Of a DNA stretch of 64,000 nucleotides, positions 51,690 to 60,469 are shown one piece after another. The stretch lies in NCBI GenBank assembly GCA_963580285.1, contig OY757010.1:63324406-63388405 (forward strand), read 5' to 3'. Origin of the DNA: Lucinisca nassula. Its lineage: Eukaryota; Mollusca; Bivalvia; Lucinida; Lucinidae. The number at the start of each line of letters is the position of its first letter. The stretch's first letter is position 1. The notes under the pieces were generated by a model, which was not told the DNA's origin, did no database searches, and was given only the letters and a program-made list of their open reading frames with translations. A program made the translations under genes and the position numbers.

Positions 51690-52270
51690 ATTCATCATCC
51701 AAAAATCCTCAAATACAAAAATTGATCGAAAAACATCACGAAATTTCTAAATCTCACCAAATCTTGTTTTGTTGGCTTCCGAGCCCTATTGGCATTGTTG
51801 GCAATGAGTATGCTGACAAGAAAGCAAAGGAATCGCTCAATCTTGATCCGTCTGTTTTTAAAATTCCTTTTAATAATTTTAAACCATTTATCAACAGATT
51901 CATCTTTTCGGAATGGCAAGGCGAATGGGTTCGTGCAATTGATAACAAACATCATGCTATTAAAGTTGATGTCGGAACAAAATGCTCTTCTCCACAGTTT
52001 CCAGGAAAGAGGATGTAGTATTAACGCGATTGCGCATTGGCCATACTAGAGTTACTCACCCTTATAATTTAAATTGTGATGATCGACCTACTTGTGTAGG
52101 CTGTGATTAGCCTTTCACTGTAAAATATATCTTAATTGACTGCGTTGACTTTTCACCCTCACATAACTTATATTTCTAAGCTGACACTTTGCAACGATTG
52201 TTTCAAGATGTACCCGTTGAAAATATTATTTTATTCTTAAAAGACATTGGACTTTTTCATCAGATTTAAC
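51690..52270 (+). pseudogene. LINE RNase H end and C-terminal zinc-binding region
   Basis: 51,722-52,018 (98 codons) reads QILFCWLPSPIGIVGNEYAD, with Pro replacing the usual His of SHIGI. It then carries KKAKESLNLDP and FINRFIFSEWQGEW. A following frame has LTRLRIGHTRVTHPYNLN and CVGCD...CVDF, the Cys/His C-terminal region. A TAG follows CVGCD. Inactive. Confidence 0.8.
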
Positions 52271-52420
52271 TGTTTCAGATTTTTATACATATACTGACTT
52301 TTTTACTCTTAAAAGCCTCATAATTTCTGATACCGTTTAACCATTAACCGCTTGAGGCTTATGACCCACAAAGAGGGTTGACGCGCCGTTAAACACGTAA
52401 TTATCATCATCACCATCATC

Positions 52421-52699
52421 ATCAAAGCAGCCTCCTTTTCAACATGACCATTAAGACGATCGTCCAAAAAATATGACCACCGCGTGGCCTTAAGCTTGTG
52501 AACGATAATAACGAATCGGACATCTCATCACTTTTAAGAGAAAATAAAAATTAAAGTTTTTAAAACCTACTGTAGCTAGACGACAGCTAGTACTTGTTTA
52601 ATACAGAAAAAATATAGATTATCTGATAAGCTGATTTTACAAACATTCGTGCTTTCTAGACAATTCTTTTGCAACAGAAATGTTTTCATACCTGTACAT
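52421..52699. other. No feature seen
   Basis: AT-rich sequence after the LINE (ATC)n tail. Confidence 0.35.
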
Positions 52700-52719
52700 T
52701 ATTTGATTAACTGAGCAGG

Positions 52720-53200
52720 ACTTATGTGTCTACAATCGCCGTACCTAATTTCCCGAATTCTATAGTCAATGGATTTATCACACATGGTTGTTCTGACACT
52801 TCAGATACAACCCCAAAATAAGCAACTTTTCCGATTTCACTGCTAACAAAGACCGAATTATCCCTAGTTATTTCTGAGCATACAATTTGAATACAAGCCT
52901 TTAAACGACACGTTTTACCCATTTACAACAGTATCTCCAAAATAATCAACCTGCAATTGATCCCAAGCATGTATACTACCTACGGGTGAATCTATGTCAG
53001 TATGTTTATCTGATCTGTTTATATCCTTATTGTCGATAGGTAATAGTTTTCAAACATATGACATGCCTGTTGGCTTAAAAGACGTTAGCTGTTTGCTACA
53101 ATCAGAAACATATCTTATCAGTGGGTTCAGAAACAGTTTGCTCAGTTCCAATGCCCAGATTTACCACAACCAAAACAAACACTGGTTTTTTTCCCCCTGC
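52720..53200 (-). pseudogene. Gag-like fragment with CCHC zinc knuckle
   Basis: On the minus strand, 53,177-53,133 reads CFGCGKSGHWN, stop, ANC, a CX2CX4HX4C zinc knuckle broken by TGA. Downstream, after frameshifts, come IHAWDQLQVDYFGDTVVNG and the open stretch 52,722-52,922 (KTCRLKACIQIVCSEITRDN ... FVSSEIGKVAYFGVVSE). The latter looks protein-like, but I cannot name it. A zinc knuckle followed by such a domain fits a retroelement ORF (DIRS, Gypsy or BEL type). Confidence 0.5.
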
Positions 53201-53220
53201 CTGGTCTGTACTGAGTAACG

Positions 53221-53462
53221 GTTGGGTTAATGCTTCAATGGACGTCGTGGGTATAGCGGAGGATTGGTGAGGCTAAAAATGCTGAAGAATGGACTTTACT
53301 TTGGCTTTGTTTTGTCTGGCCTCGGCCCTGAACATTCACTTTCCGTCCCCGGAAGTCGAAGTAAAGGGGTTGGTGTGACATTCTATGGCCCAATAACAAC
53401 CCCAAATCACTTGAATCAGCTAAACGTGTCAATTTTTGCCAATTAGAAAGTCAATTCAAACT
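53221..53462. other. No feature seen
   Basis: Spacer between the gag-like remnant and PLE copy C. Confidence 0.35.
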
Positions 53463-54883
53463 TTCAAAAACTTCATAAAAAACCTTACAAAGCACGGTTT
53501 ATTGCAAATTCTAGCTCTTGCACTACCACTGAACTTTCTAAATTATTAACTTTCATTTTGTCGCTTTCCATTGATAACCAATCTGAAATTATTGAAGCTT
53601 TTAACTCTACTTCTAGATATTTAGATGATTTATTAAATATTGATAATACCTATTTTGATGCTTTGATCAGTCAGATTTACCCCCTAGAACTTCAGTTAAA
53701 TAAAGCAAATTCTTCTGATACCGAGGCCCCGTGTTTGGATTTACATCTATCTATTGTAGATGGATTTGTTTCGTGCAAAATTTATGATAAACGCGATGAC
53801 TTTGATTTTGAGATTGTAAATTTTCCTTTTTTGGATGGTGATGTTCCTCGTGCGCCATCCTATGGCGTTTATATTTCGCAATTAATTCGATTTGCTAGAG
53901 TATGTAGTCATGTAACTGACTTCAACACTCGTAATAAATTATTAACGGCTAAACTCCTTAATCAGGATTATCGGTACCATAAACTACGCAAAGCCTTTTC
54001 AAAATTTTATGGACGCCATTCTGATTTAATTTCAAAATTCAATATTGGACTTAAATCTCTTCTGCAACAAGGTCTATCGGAACCCGAATTTTATGGTGAC
54101 TTAGTATATAAATTCAGAAAAATATATAACCGCAATGACTTCAGCACCCAATTTCGTAAAATCATTCTTCGATATAAAAAGATTGGGTACAACATGGATA
54201 TTATACGACAGACTGCATGCATGGTAGTTAACCCAATCACGGTTGGCAACTTTGCTTCCCTCTTTAATTGCACGCCGGTGGGTCAGGCCTCAGATTCTAT
54301 GACGGCTCCAACGTAAAGGCTTATTGAAAATTAGAGAGATAATGTTGGTTGGTGCATGATGCTCTGCCTCTGGTCGGGCTCATCGGAGTCTAACTGTTGG
54401 TTTTCTTTTGCTCCAGCATTTCAGTGGTTTCTTGCTGTCGAGTCCTCACCGTTGTCTCACCTCTGTGGTTCTTTGATTTTTGTGTTCACGGAGATGTTGC
54501 ACTGATGAGTTAGGAGGCCTTCATGCGGACTGAACAAATTATTTGTCTAAATCGCGACGGAAGTAAGGGCGAGGATTGTGGCCACGTAAAATCGATTTAA
54601 GCCCCCCAGTGGAAATCTTCCACTGACCGTTCCAAGGCGGCTCTTCTGTGGCGATTTATTTATGTTGTTGTTTGTTGCTTACTGTGTGTATCACTTGTGT
54701 CTTTTAATTTTGGATGGCCATATGGCCATTTTGTGGGAAAGTAACTGTCCTTATGGCCTTCCTTTGTTTAGGTTTCCATTATGGTCTGGTAGCTTAATGT
54801 TTGTATTTCTTTCCCTTTGGTGTCTTTTATGGGTGGAGTTGGTTAATTGTATCAATTCCTTATCTTTGTTTTACTTCTACTTT
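53463..54883 (+). mobile_element. PLE copy C, RT deletion derivative with complete tail
   Basis: RT N-terminal text (53,467-53,550) is joined to the YLDD part (from 53,553), then the C-terminus and a tail of about 570 bp ending TTTTACTTCTACTTTT. The best-preserved member for defining the tail. Confidence 0.9.
53558..54316 (+). pseudogene. Penelope-like RT, 252-codon open stretch
   Basis: MSLSIDNQSEIIEAFNSTSR leads to YLDDLLNIDN (catalytic YLDD intact), then QLNKANSSDTEAPCLDLHLS, KIYDKRDDFDFEIVNF, FLDGDVPRAPSYGVYISQLI, SEPEFYGDLVYKFRKI and CTPVGQASDSMTAPT. Upstream, FIANSSSCTTTELSKLL is fused after a deletion that removed the IPMGTNCAPL part, so it lacks RT motifs N-terminal to YLDD. No GIY-YIG endonuclease follows. 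This is the least damaged PLE frame in the window. Confidence 0.8.
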
Positions 54884-55326
54884 TCCGAAATGTTTCCGCA
54901 AGCTGTCTCGGCTTCTTCTTCTTTTTCATTTTTGTTTCTTTCACAAGTATCTGCTTCTCAAAAAATTGTGTATAGTTTTTGTTAAACATAAATTGATCCC
55001 CATAGCTTTCACGCTTGAAAACGTAACATCCATTAGATAAAATGTCCTCTTCTATTTTACTTATCTGCGAGTCCTCTATAGTTTTTTGATTCGCAGTCAT
55101 CATTTCCTCCATACTAGCTAGTTTTGAGGAAGGTCATCTAGCCGAGAGATAAAATCATTACTGACACCACCGCTGCCCGACCTTATCGTCCGAGATTGAG
55201 ATCCATAGCCAACTACATAGCCCCCTTGAATTTCGTCTTGACAGTTCGAAGTGCTCGCTAGAACTGACGAAATATCTTTCATTCCCCTCAATAATGCACG
55301 GTTCTAATCATTCGATTGGCCGTTAC
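54884..55326 (-). pseudogene. Exon-like coding segment of a tyrosine-recombinase element
   Basis: The minus strand from an ag|AACCGTGC acceptor-like site reads LRGMKDISSVLASTSNCQDE, GGYVVGYGSQSRTIRSGSGG, NDFISRLDDLP, and then, after a single-base frameshift near 55,125, SSKLASMEEMMTANQKTIED and ILSNGCYVFKRESYGDQFMF. The F+F+...QFxFN pattern recalls N-terminal regions of DIRS- or Crypton-type ORFs in invertebrates (tentative). The PLE tail truncates it at 54,883. Confidence 0.5.
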
Positions 55327-55440
55327 TATCAATCACTAACCATAACAAGTTATAAACAAGACATACCGTTTAAACTATACTCAAAGACATGACTTTTCCG
55401 CTATACTTCGTAACGTCGAAAAGTATTAAGTCTTGTGTAG
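55226..55440. repeat. Left arm of a 200 bp inverted repeat
   Basis: Matches 56,801-57,012 in reverse. Shared landmarks are TTGAATTTCGTCTTGACAGT, GAACTGACGAAA-ATCTTTCA, TTCCCCTCAAT and GACTTTTCCGCTATACTTC. It includes part of the exon-like segment. Confidence 0.85.
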
Positions 55441-55659
55441 CGGTTGTCTATGCTTGTAATATCTTAAGTTTGAATCTTCGACACAGTATATGTGACTCTG
55501 TATACATATGGTGCACACTCGGATTGATATACAGAATCATTAAAAACTAGTTAAAAGAAACCAAGCTGAATCGTAAACGGGTATCTATCACGTGAACTGA
55601 TCGCTAAGTTTTGACTTTTCTGTTTGTTTCTTTATTGATATGTATTTTTACATTTTCAG

Positions 55660-55728
55660 GAACAAGATTGAAACAGAGTTACGGATCAACTCCGATCAGC
55701 AGGTGCATTTAAAGTTTCTGAGCTTAAG
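55660..55728 (+). other. Possible small exon
   Basis: Bounded by a good acceptor (TTTTTACATTTTCAG) and a donor (AAG|GTTTGT). The middle frame reads VTDQLRSAGAFKVSELK. It may be an exon of the recombinase element. No support beyond the splice-like borders. Confidence 0.3.
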
Positions 55729-55939
55729 GTTTGTGTAATAGTTTATTGTGTTCAAAGTGATTCTAAATTAAAAAAGTGTAATTATTCTTTCAACATTTAA
55801 AACAAAGTTTTGTGCCGATAAAAATTACTCTTTTTTTTCATGGTGCTCCTATTATTGTTGCATTGTAATAATCAGTGTTAAAATCGACCAAAGGATCATA
55901 TCATTCAGTGTATGGTGCGTTCTATGGAATCAAATGAGC

Positions 55940-56609
55940 AGATCTGATAAATGGTTAACCAGATTCAACCGAGAATACATTTGCAAAATATATGTTTGAG
56001 GCTGCAATAAGGACGATCAAGGTACCGTGTGTTTAGAAGGATCCCGTTACATCACATTTGCTTTACGACAGGCTGAGTGATTCCCAAGACTTATGTGCGG
56101 TTAGAAACTACGATTGATTACTTTGGGTTTTTCGGGGCTTTTAAGATACAATGCGTTAAGCAATATTAGATGTGCTGATTTGTCGTTTGCTGAAGATCAT
56201 GATGTACTATCCATTCCAAAAAGTGAAACTGACCAGTATAGGTTGTGATATTCTTATACTAGTAAGTAAGAGACAAACTACAGCTTGTCCAGTAACAATG
56301 TTGAAAAAGGGTAACTATGTATTTAGCATTAAGTCGACATCGGACAGTAAGTAAATTTTGAAAGACAAAAGTTAAGTTACACTAGGAGAAAAGGATGTAT
56401 TTTTTTACGGTTCAAGACTGTTAATTCCAATTTAAAAAATTGGTCTACATTCATTAAGGACAGGGGGTTTATCTGCTGCTACAAATAATGATATTAACGA
56501 AAAATGTCTTAAAAGGCATGGCAGATGGAAAACAAATTTTGTCAAAGATAGCTTTATAGATGATAATCCTTGCAAAAGGTTCAAAGTTTCGCAAAGTTTA
56601 GGGCTGTAG
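55940..56609 (+). pseudogene. Tyrosine recombinase (DIRS/Crypton-like), broken
   Basis: Frames give EAAIRTIKVPCV, stop, KDPVTSHLLYDRLSDSQDLC and GFFGA. After a T-run shift come RYNALSNIRCADLSFAEDHD and SIPKSETDQYR. After another break come IGLHSLRTGGLSAATNNDIN and KCLKRHGRWKTNFVKDSFI, with the stop at 56,607-56,609. The catalytic set of this family is Arg (RYN), HxxR (HSLR), H/W (HGRW) and Tyr. The first three are present. The Tyr of the DSYI-like position is Phe (TTT). YR enzymes cut and rejoin DNA through that Tyr, so this copy is dead. Confidence 0.85.
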
Positions 56610-56800
56610 AATGGTTATTCATATATTAGTTCCTAAAGAAACTTTCAAGTTTTTCCTCACCAAAACATTGAATTTATTTCATATACATCTCTGTCTTTCT
56701 AACTTTGAAAGATGTTCTAGCCATAGTGCTCTGCTATCAACAATAACACAATGTTGTTATTTTGTATACATTGTGGTAGTAGTGTCCGTTTTTGATCGGA

Positions 56801-57012
56801 GCAAAGACTTAATACTTTTCCGCGTTATGAAGTATAGCGGAAAAGTCATGTCTTTGAATATAGTTTAAACGGTTTGTATTGTTTATAACTTGCTATGGAG
56901 AGTGATGGAAAGTAACGGCCAATCAAATGATTAGAATCGTGAACGATTGAGGGGAATGAAAGATGTTTCGTCAGTTCTAGCGAGCACTTCGAACTGTCAA
57001 GACGAAATTCAA
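56801..57012. repeat. Right arm of the inverted repeat
   Basis: GACTTAATACTTTTCCGC to CAAGACGAAATTCAA, the inverse of 55,226-55,440. It again encodes LRGMKDVSSVLASTSNCQDE on the plus strand. A GT follows (GTTCCT). Confidence 0.85.
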
Positions 57013-57040
57013 GTTCCTTTACCTAATAATACGTAATGTA

Positions 57041-57209
57041 CAGTCGATTCGTTATCTCAAACACAAAAGGACTGGACTATTTGGTTTGAAATTACAGTAG
57101 TTTTGAGCTAAAAGGAGTTGAAATCTAAGTAACATATATCATAACTAACATAACGGTTTGACTTAAGCCATTCTTTGAGACATCATAGTTTGAGATAACG
57201 AGTCTACTG
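57041..57209. mobile_element. 169 bp Tigger-like MITE
   Basis: CAGTCGATTCGTTATCTCAA and TGAGATAACGAGTCTACTG are inverted. TA precedes the left end; the right flank is TG, so the duplication is imperfect. AAC/GTT stretches and TTTGACTTAAGCC occur inside. Confidence 0.65.
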
Positions 57210-57529
57210 TGTTTATAATACAAAGTGTAGAGTCCAACACACTCCACATAGAAAGCCACTGAACAGTTTTTGGACACCGGTTTTCAGCTACACTTTTTTC
57301 CTGGACGTCGTGAGCTGTCATATGTGCGCAGTCTGTACACAGGACACGTGAAGTCCGCAGACGAATGAATACATATTCAGTTTCTTAACGTAGATGTAAA
57401 TGTTTATCATGCAATAAACGCTCATAGTCAGTGCTCCAGCTATAGTGCTCTGCTATTAGCAATAACATAATGTTATTTTGTATACATTGTGGTAGTAGTG
57501 TCCGTTTTTGATCGGAGCAAAGACTCGTA

Positions 57530-58385
57530 AATTCTGTTTTTTTTTTGCGTAAGACACTATAACTATTAGTCTATTCTGTCTGTACGGACTGAGGCTGCTT
57601 TAAGGGAATGGGAACACCTGGCAGATTTTTTTTCTATTTTTCAAACTTTCCTAACTTCCTGTTCGCTTTTCTATACGCCCTGTCCCACTGAAAAGGGGGG
57701 TCTACTCTTACAGGAAATGATTTGCTCCTCGGGAATATATTATTTCCTTTAAGACTTGATCCCTATTGACATGAGAGCCAAAAATATTTCTGAAGGAGAT
57801 GTCTCCCCTGAAGCTTTATCCATTCCTCTTAAGTCGCTTCGCTATCTAGATTTTATAAGCTCAACTGAACAGACAAAGTGCTCAATGTGAGCATTTGTGA
57901 TAGGCCTCTGTCCGTCGACGGCCATCCGTCCATCGTCAACTTTTTCTTTAAAAACCGCCAAACTGCTGTAAATATATAATAATAATTTCGAGAAATATTC
58001 CTTTGCTAAAATCGTTCTGCTCCGCTAAACAAAAACAACGCACGAGAAGAGAGTAAGAATACGTTAAACCATCCATACTCTTTAAATTCCCACTATTCTC
58101 TAAGTGGCGTTTATAAGGTTTATAAGATATTTTTATTTCAGGTTCGCAAACCAATATCTGTGTAGAGCAACTATCAATTAATAACTCTGATTCACCCACT
58201 TTCCGACCTTTATTTTTTTTTAGATTTCTTCCTGTGTTAATTGTGATGTGGACGCCCCTACGTCTGCGATAATGTTTATTTAAATGACATTTTAGAGTGA
58301 GCGTTTTATTGCCCTAACTAGCTACAATAATTGATTCTGAGAAGCAATAAGACAAATAAAAATACGAGTACGTTAACAAGGCCCT
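57530..58385. other. No confident gene
   Basis: 57,575-57,750 has a short plus frame with TEAALREWEHLADFFSIFQT, and the following frame has PIDMRAKNISEGDVSPEALS. Both look coding-like but are short and unassigned. A minus ORF at 57,948-58,199 has no known motif. Confidence 0.35.
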
Positions 58386-58540
58386 AATCACGCAAACATG
58401 CCTATACAATTTTTGTCCCCTTAACCCCCACTATTGAACAACTGTGGTTTATGGGGGTATGCATTATTTTTCTTATTTTCGTAGAATTTTCGTTTTTTCG
58501 GCGGTAAAAATGTATTTCTATAGGCATCTTTTCATTATAG
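58386..58540 (-). mobile_element. Hp-A MITE lacking the hairpin core
   Basis: AATCACGCAAACATGCCTAT to TATAGGCATCTTTTCATTAT. Both arms are present (CCTTAACCCCCACTATTGAA and TTTTTTCGGCGGTAAAAA), but the roughly 100 bp between TCTTATTT and the next arm that holds the palindrome is gone. Confidence 0.7.
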
Positions 58541-58903
58541 TTATGAATAAATTACTGTCAATACGAAATTTTGCTCAATGATTGATTTTGGTGCTCTGGT
58601 GCGGTTCTTACGAGCAACTGAATCTATATTTGAAACCAAAATAAGAATTGCGAATTTCCATTTAGAAATGCTAGTTTGTAGTCATGAAAGTCACTAATGT
58701 GTCTTACGCAATTTCCTCTGTGTATACGTAATTAAGATAACACACCCGTGTGCTAAAATGGTGTATTTTATAAAACTAGAAATAACATTTTTTCCAATGA
58801 AAATGATCAATTATATTCTTATTGCTTGTCCAATGAATACCGATAATACATGTTTTGGAGCCAAAAAAAACATACATGTAATAATAATGAAAATCCCGTT
58901 ACA
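58541..58903. other. Weak Hp remnant, otherwise no feature
   Basis: GGTGCTCTGGTGCGGTTCTTACGAG...ATAAGAATTGCG near 58,590-58,650 and an ACACACCCGTGTGC stretch suggest a decayed Hp-B copy. Confidence 0.35.
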
Positions 58904-59253
58904 TTGAAGTGAAGGCAATGATCAGGAATTGATATAACTAAGCCACGCCTCCCATCAGAGACACCAAAGTGAAAGAAACTCAAACATGGACTAACTGAAA
59001 GCCAAATGGACAGTAACATTCCCACAATATTGCCAATTGGCTATCCAAAACAAACAGAAATATAAGCGATCACACACCCAAACTATAATACCTAGTAAAC
59101 CGCGGCGATAGAAAAACCGCATTGGAAAGTTCAGTGAAAACTATTTCAGTGGGGGGAAGGGGGTGCCAAATCAAATTTACGCGGCCGGAATCATCACCCT
59201 TACTTCCGTCGCGATTTAGACAAATACTTTGTTCATTCACATGAAGGCTTCCT
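58904..59253 (-). mobile_element. PLE 3' tail, first part
   Basis: TGAAGTGAAGGCAATGATCA to ACATGAAGGCTTCCT. It continues after SINE-B at 59,510-59,570. Confidence 0.85.
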
Positions 59254-59264
59254 AACTCATCAGT

Positions 59265-59498
59265 AATGGGTCTCCGTGGCCTAGTTGTTAATAGCGCTGA
59301 CTCTTAATCATTAGGTCTCACACCGCTGTGGGTTCGAGCCTCGCTCGGTTCACATGTGAGAGGCGAAGTTCTACAACGGAAGGTCAGGTGGTTTTTCTCC
59401 GGGTACTCTGAATTTCGCCCACCTCTGATTAACGATCGGCTCGATATGAGTGAAATAATCTTGGAAGGGCCGTAAAACCAAAACCAAAATAAAAAAAA
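59265..59498 (+). mobile_element. SINE-B, full length, inside a PLE tail
   Basis: AATGGGTCTCCGTGGCCTAG head, GTGGGTTCGAGCCTCG B box, ATTAACGATCGGCTCGATAT body and an A-rich end. The direct repeat AACTCATCAGT flanks it (59,254-59,264 and 59,499-59,509); this is PLE sequence, so the insertion order is certain. Confidence 0.92.
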
Positions 59499-59509
59499 AA
59501 CTCATCAGT

Positions 59510-59570
59510 GCAAAACACAAAAATCAAACAATCACAGAGATGAACAACGGTGAGGCCCCTACAGCAAGAA
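59510..59570 (-). mobile_element. PLE 3' tail, second part
   Basis: GCAAAACACAAAAATCAAAC to ACAGCAAGAAATAC, in register with the first part. Confidence 0.75.
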
Positions 59571-59803
59571 ATACAACCAAGGAACCAGCACTAGCAATAA
59601 GACTTCTCCCCATCACACGTTTAATGATATTTGCAACAAAAACAAAGACCTGCTGAATGGTTTGTCACACCGTGTTGAACTTTCCATCACATGCTTCTGG
59701 ACAGGTTTTGAGATAACTGAAAACGTGGACAGAATAAAAGCATAGCTAATCCTTCTTAGTTCTTTGGCCGAAACTTTCAGAAAACTGACGCAGTGTTATC
59801 ATA

Positions 59804-60138
59804 CAGTCAAACTTCAATGGCTCGAACACCTTTGGGACCTCGAAAATCTGTTCGTGACAGGGGTAGTTCGAGCCACTGAGGATTACTGTCAGGAGGCATA
59901 ACGAGATATTTTTAGTCATCTTTTCGGTGTTCTATAATGAAAATGTATGCTGTGTGTACTCATTAGAATCGCCTCATCGAGGTGATTGTAATGAGTACAC
60001 ACAGCATACATTTGCAAGATAAAAGACTAAAATCCCCCACTATTTCTTATGTAGAGGATTTCGCTAGGGGCTCAAGAATGGGTTCGACACATCCATGGTA
60101 ATCGAGCCATCGGTGTTCGAGCCATCGAAGTTCTATTG
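59804..60138. mobile_element. 335 bp Tigger-like MITE with an Hp-core-like hairpin inside
   Basis: CAGTCAAACTTCAATGGCTC and GAGCCATCGAAGTTCTATTG are inverted. TA flanks it (59,802-59,803 and 60,139-60,140). Subterminal TCGAACACC and GGTGTTCGAGCC repeat. At 59,940-60,012 lies the hairpin AAATGTATGCTGTGTGTACT ... AGTACACACAGCATACATTT, whose centre ATTAGAATCGCCTCATCGAG matches the Hp core. Confidence 0.85.
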
Positions 60139-60306
60139 TATTTCTTTTGAAAATACACCACAAATCTGAAGAAGGCGGAATTGCAGGGTATATATTTTTG
60201 ACAGTCGCTAAGCTCCATCCCCACATTATGTGTTAAGGGGATATTTTAGCGGTATTCAAGGATGACGGCTTGTTTCTGTTCCTTGACAAACATGTCACTT
60301 TGTTAA

Positions 60307-60461
60307 GGTAATCCATTGTTAATATTCATTTCCTTATTTATACTCCAAACATAGGTTTTGGGTGCTCGTTAGAACCGCCTCATTGAGGCGGTTCTAACGA
60401 GTACCCACAACCTATGTCTTGGAGCAGAAATAAGGAAATTAATGTTAACAAAGGATTACCT
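60307..60461. mobile_element. Isolated giant hairpin (Hp core with extended arms)
   Basis: GGTAATCCATTGTTAATATT and CATTTCCTTATTTATACTCC, then the Hp core, then GGAGCAGAAATAAGGAAATT and AATGTTAACAAAGGATTACC. The two halves (about 77 bp each) are nearly complementary throughout. No Hp-A or Hp-B outer arms are present. Confidence 0.85.
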
Positions 60462-60469
60462 TTTTACAG

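Larger units (their letters stand above)
48340..52420 (+). mobile_element. Jockey-type LINE with RNase H, split by three insertions
   Basis: Coding remnants: RT 48,360-50,200, RNase H 50,900-51,165 and 51,690-51,890, and the C-terminal zinc-binding region to about 52,270. The 3' end is GAGGGTTGACGCGCCGTTAA then CACGTAATT and (ATC)n. Insertions are a MITE (48,949-49,211), a PLE tail with SINE-D (50,204-50,690) and a PLE tail (51,165-51,684). A 47 bp piece of the same 3' end is inserted at 26,863. Confidence 0.88.
56715..57527. repeat. Pair of 95 bp direct repeats
   Basis: ATAGTGCTCTGCTAT...GTGTCCGTTTTTGATCGGAG + CAAAGACT occurs at 56,715-56,808 and 57,431-57,527. The first copy abuts the right inverted arm. 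Split direct repeats of this sort are known from Ngaro/PAT-type YR retrotransposons. Confidence 0.75.

Noticed and set aside
54480..54570. CACTGATGAG in the PLE tail as a second hammerhead ribozyme
   Set aside because: CTGATGAG is conserved and ACAAAT...ATTTGTC could form stem III, but the GAAA box reads GAAC, stem II is weak, and the sequence before CTGATGAG does not pair with the sequence after GTC to make stem I.
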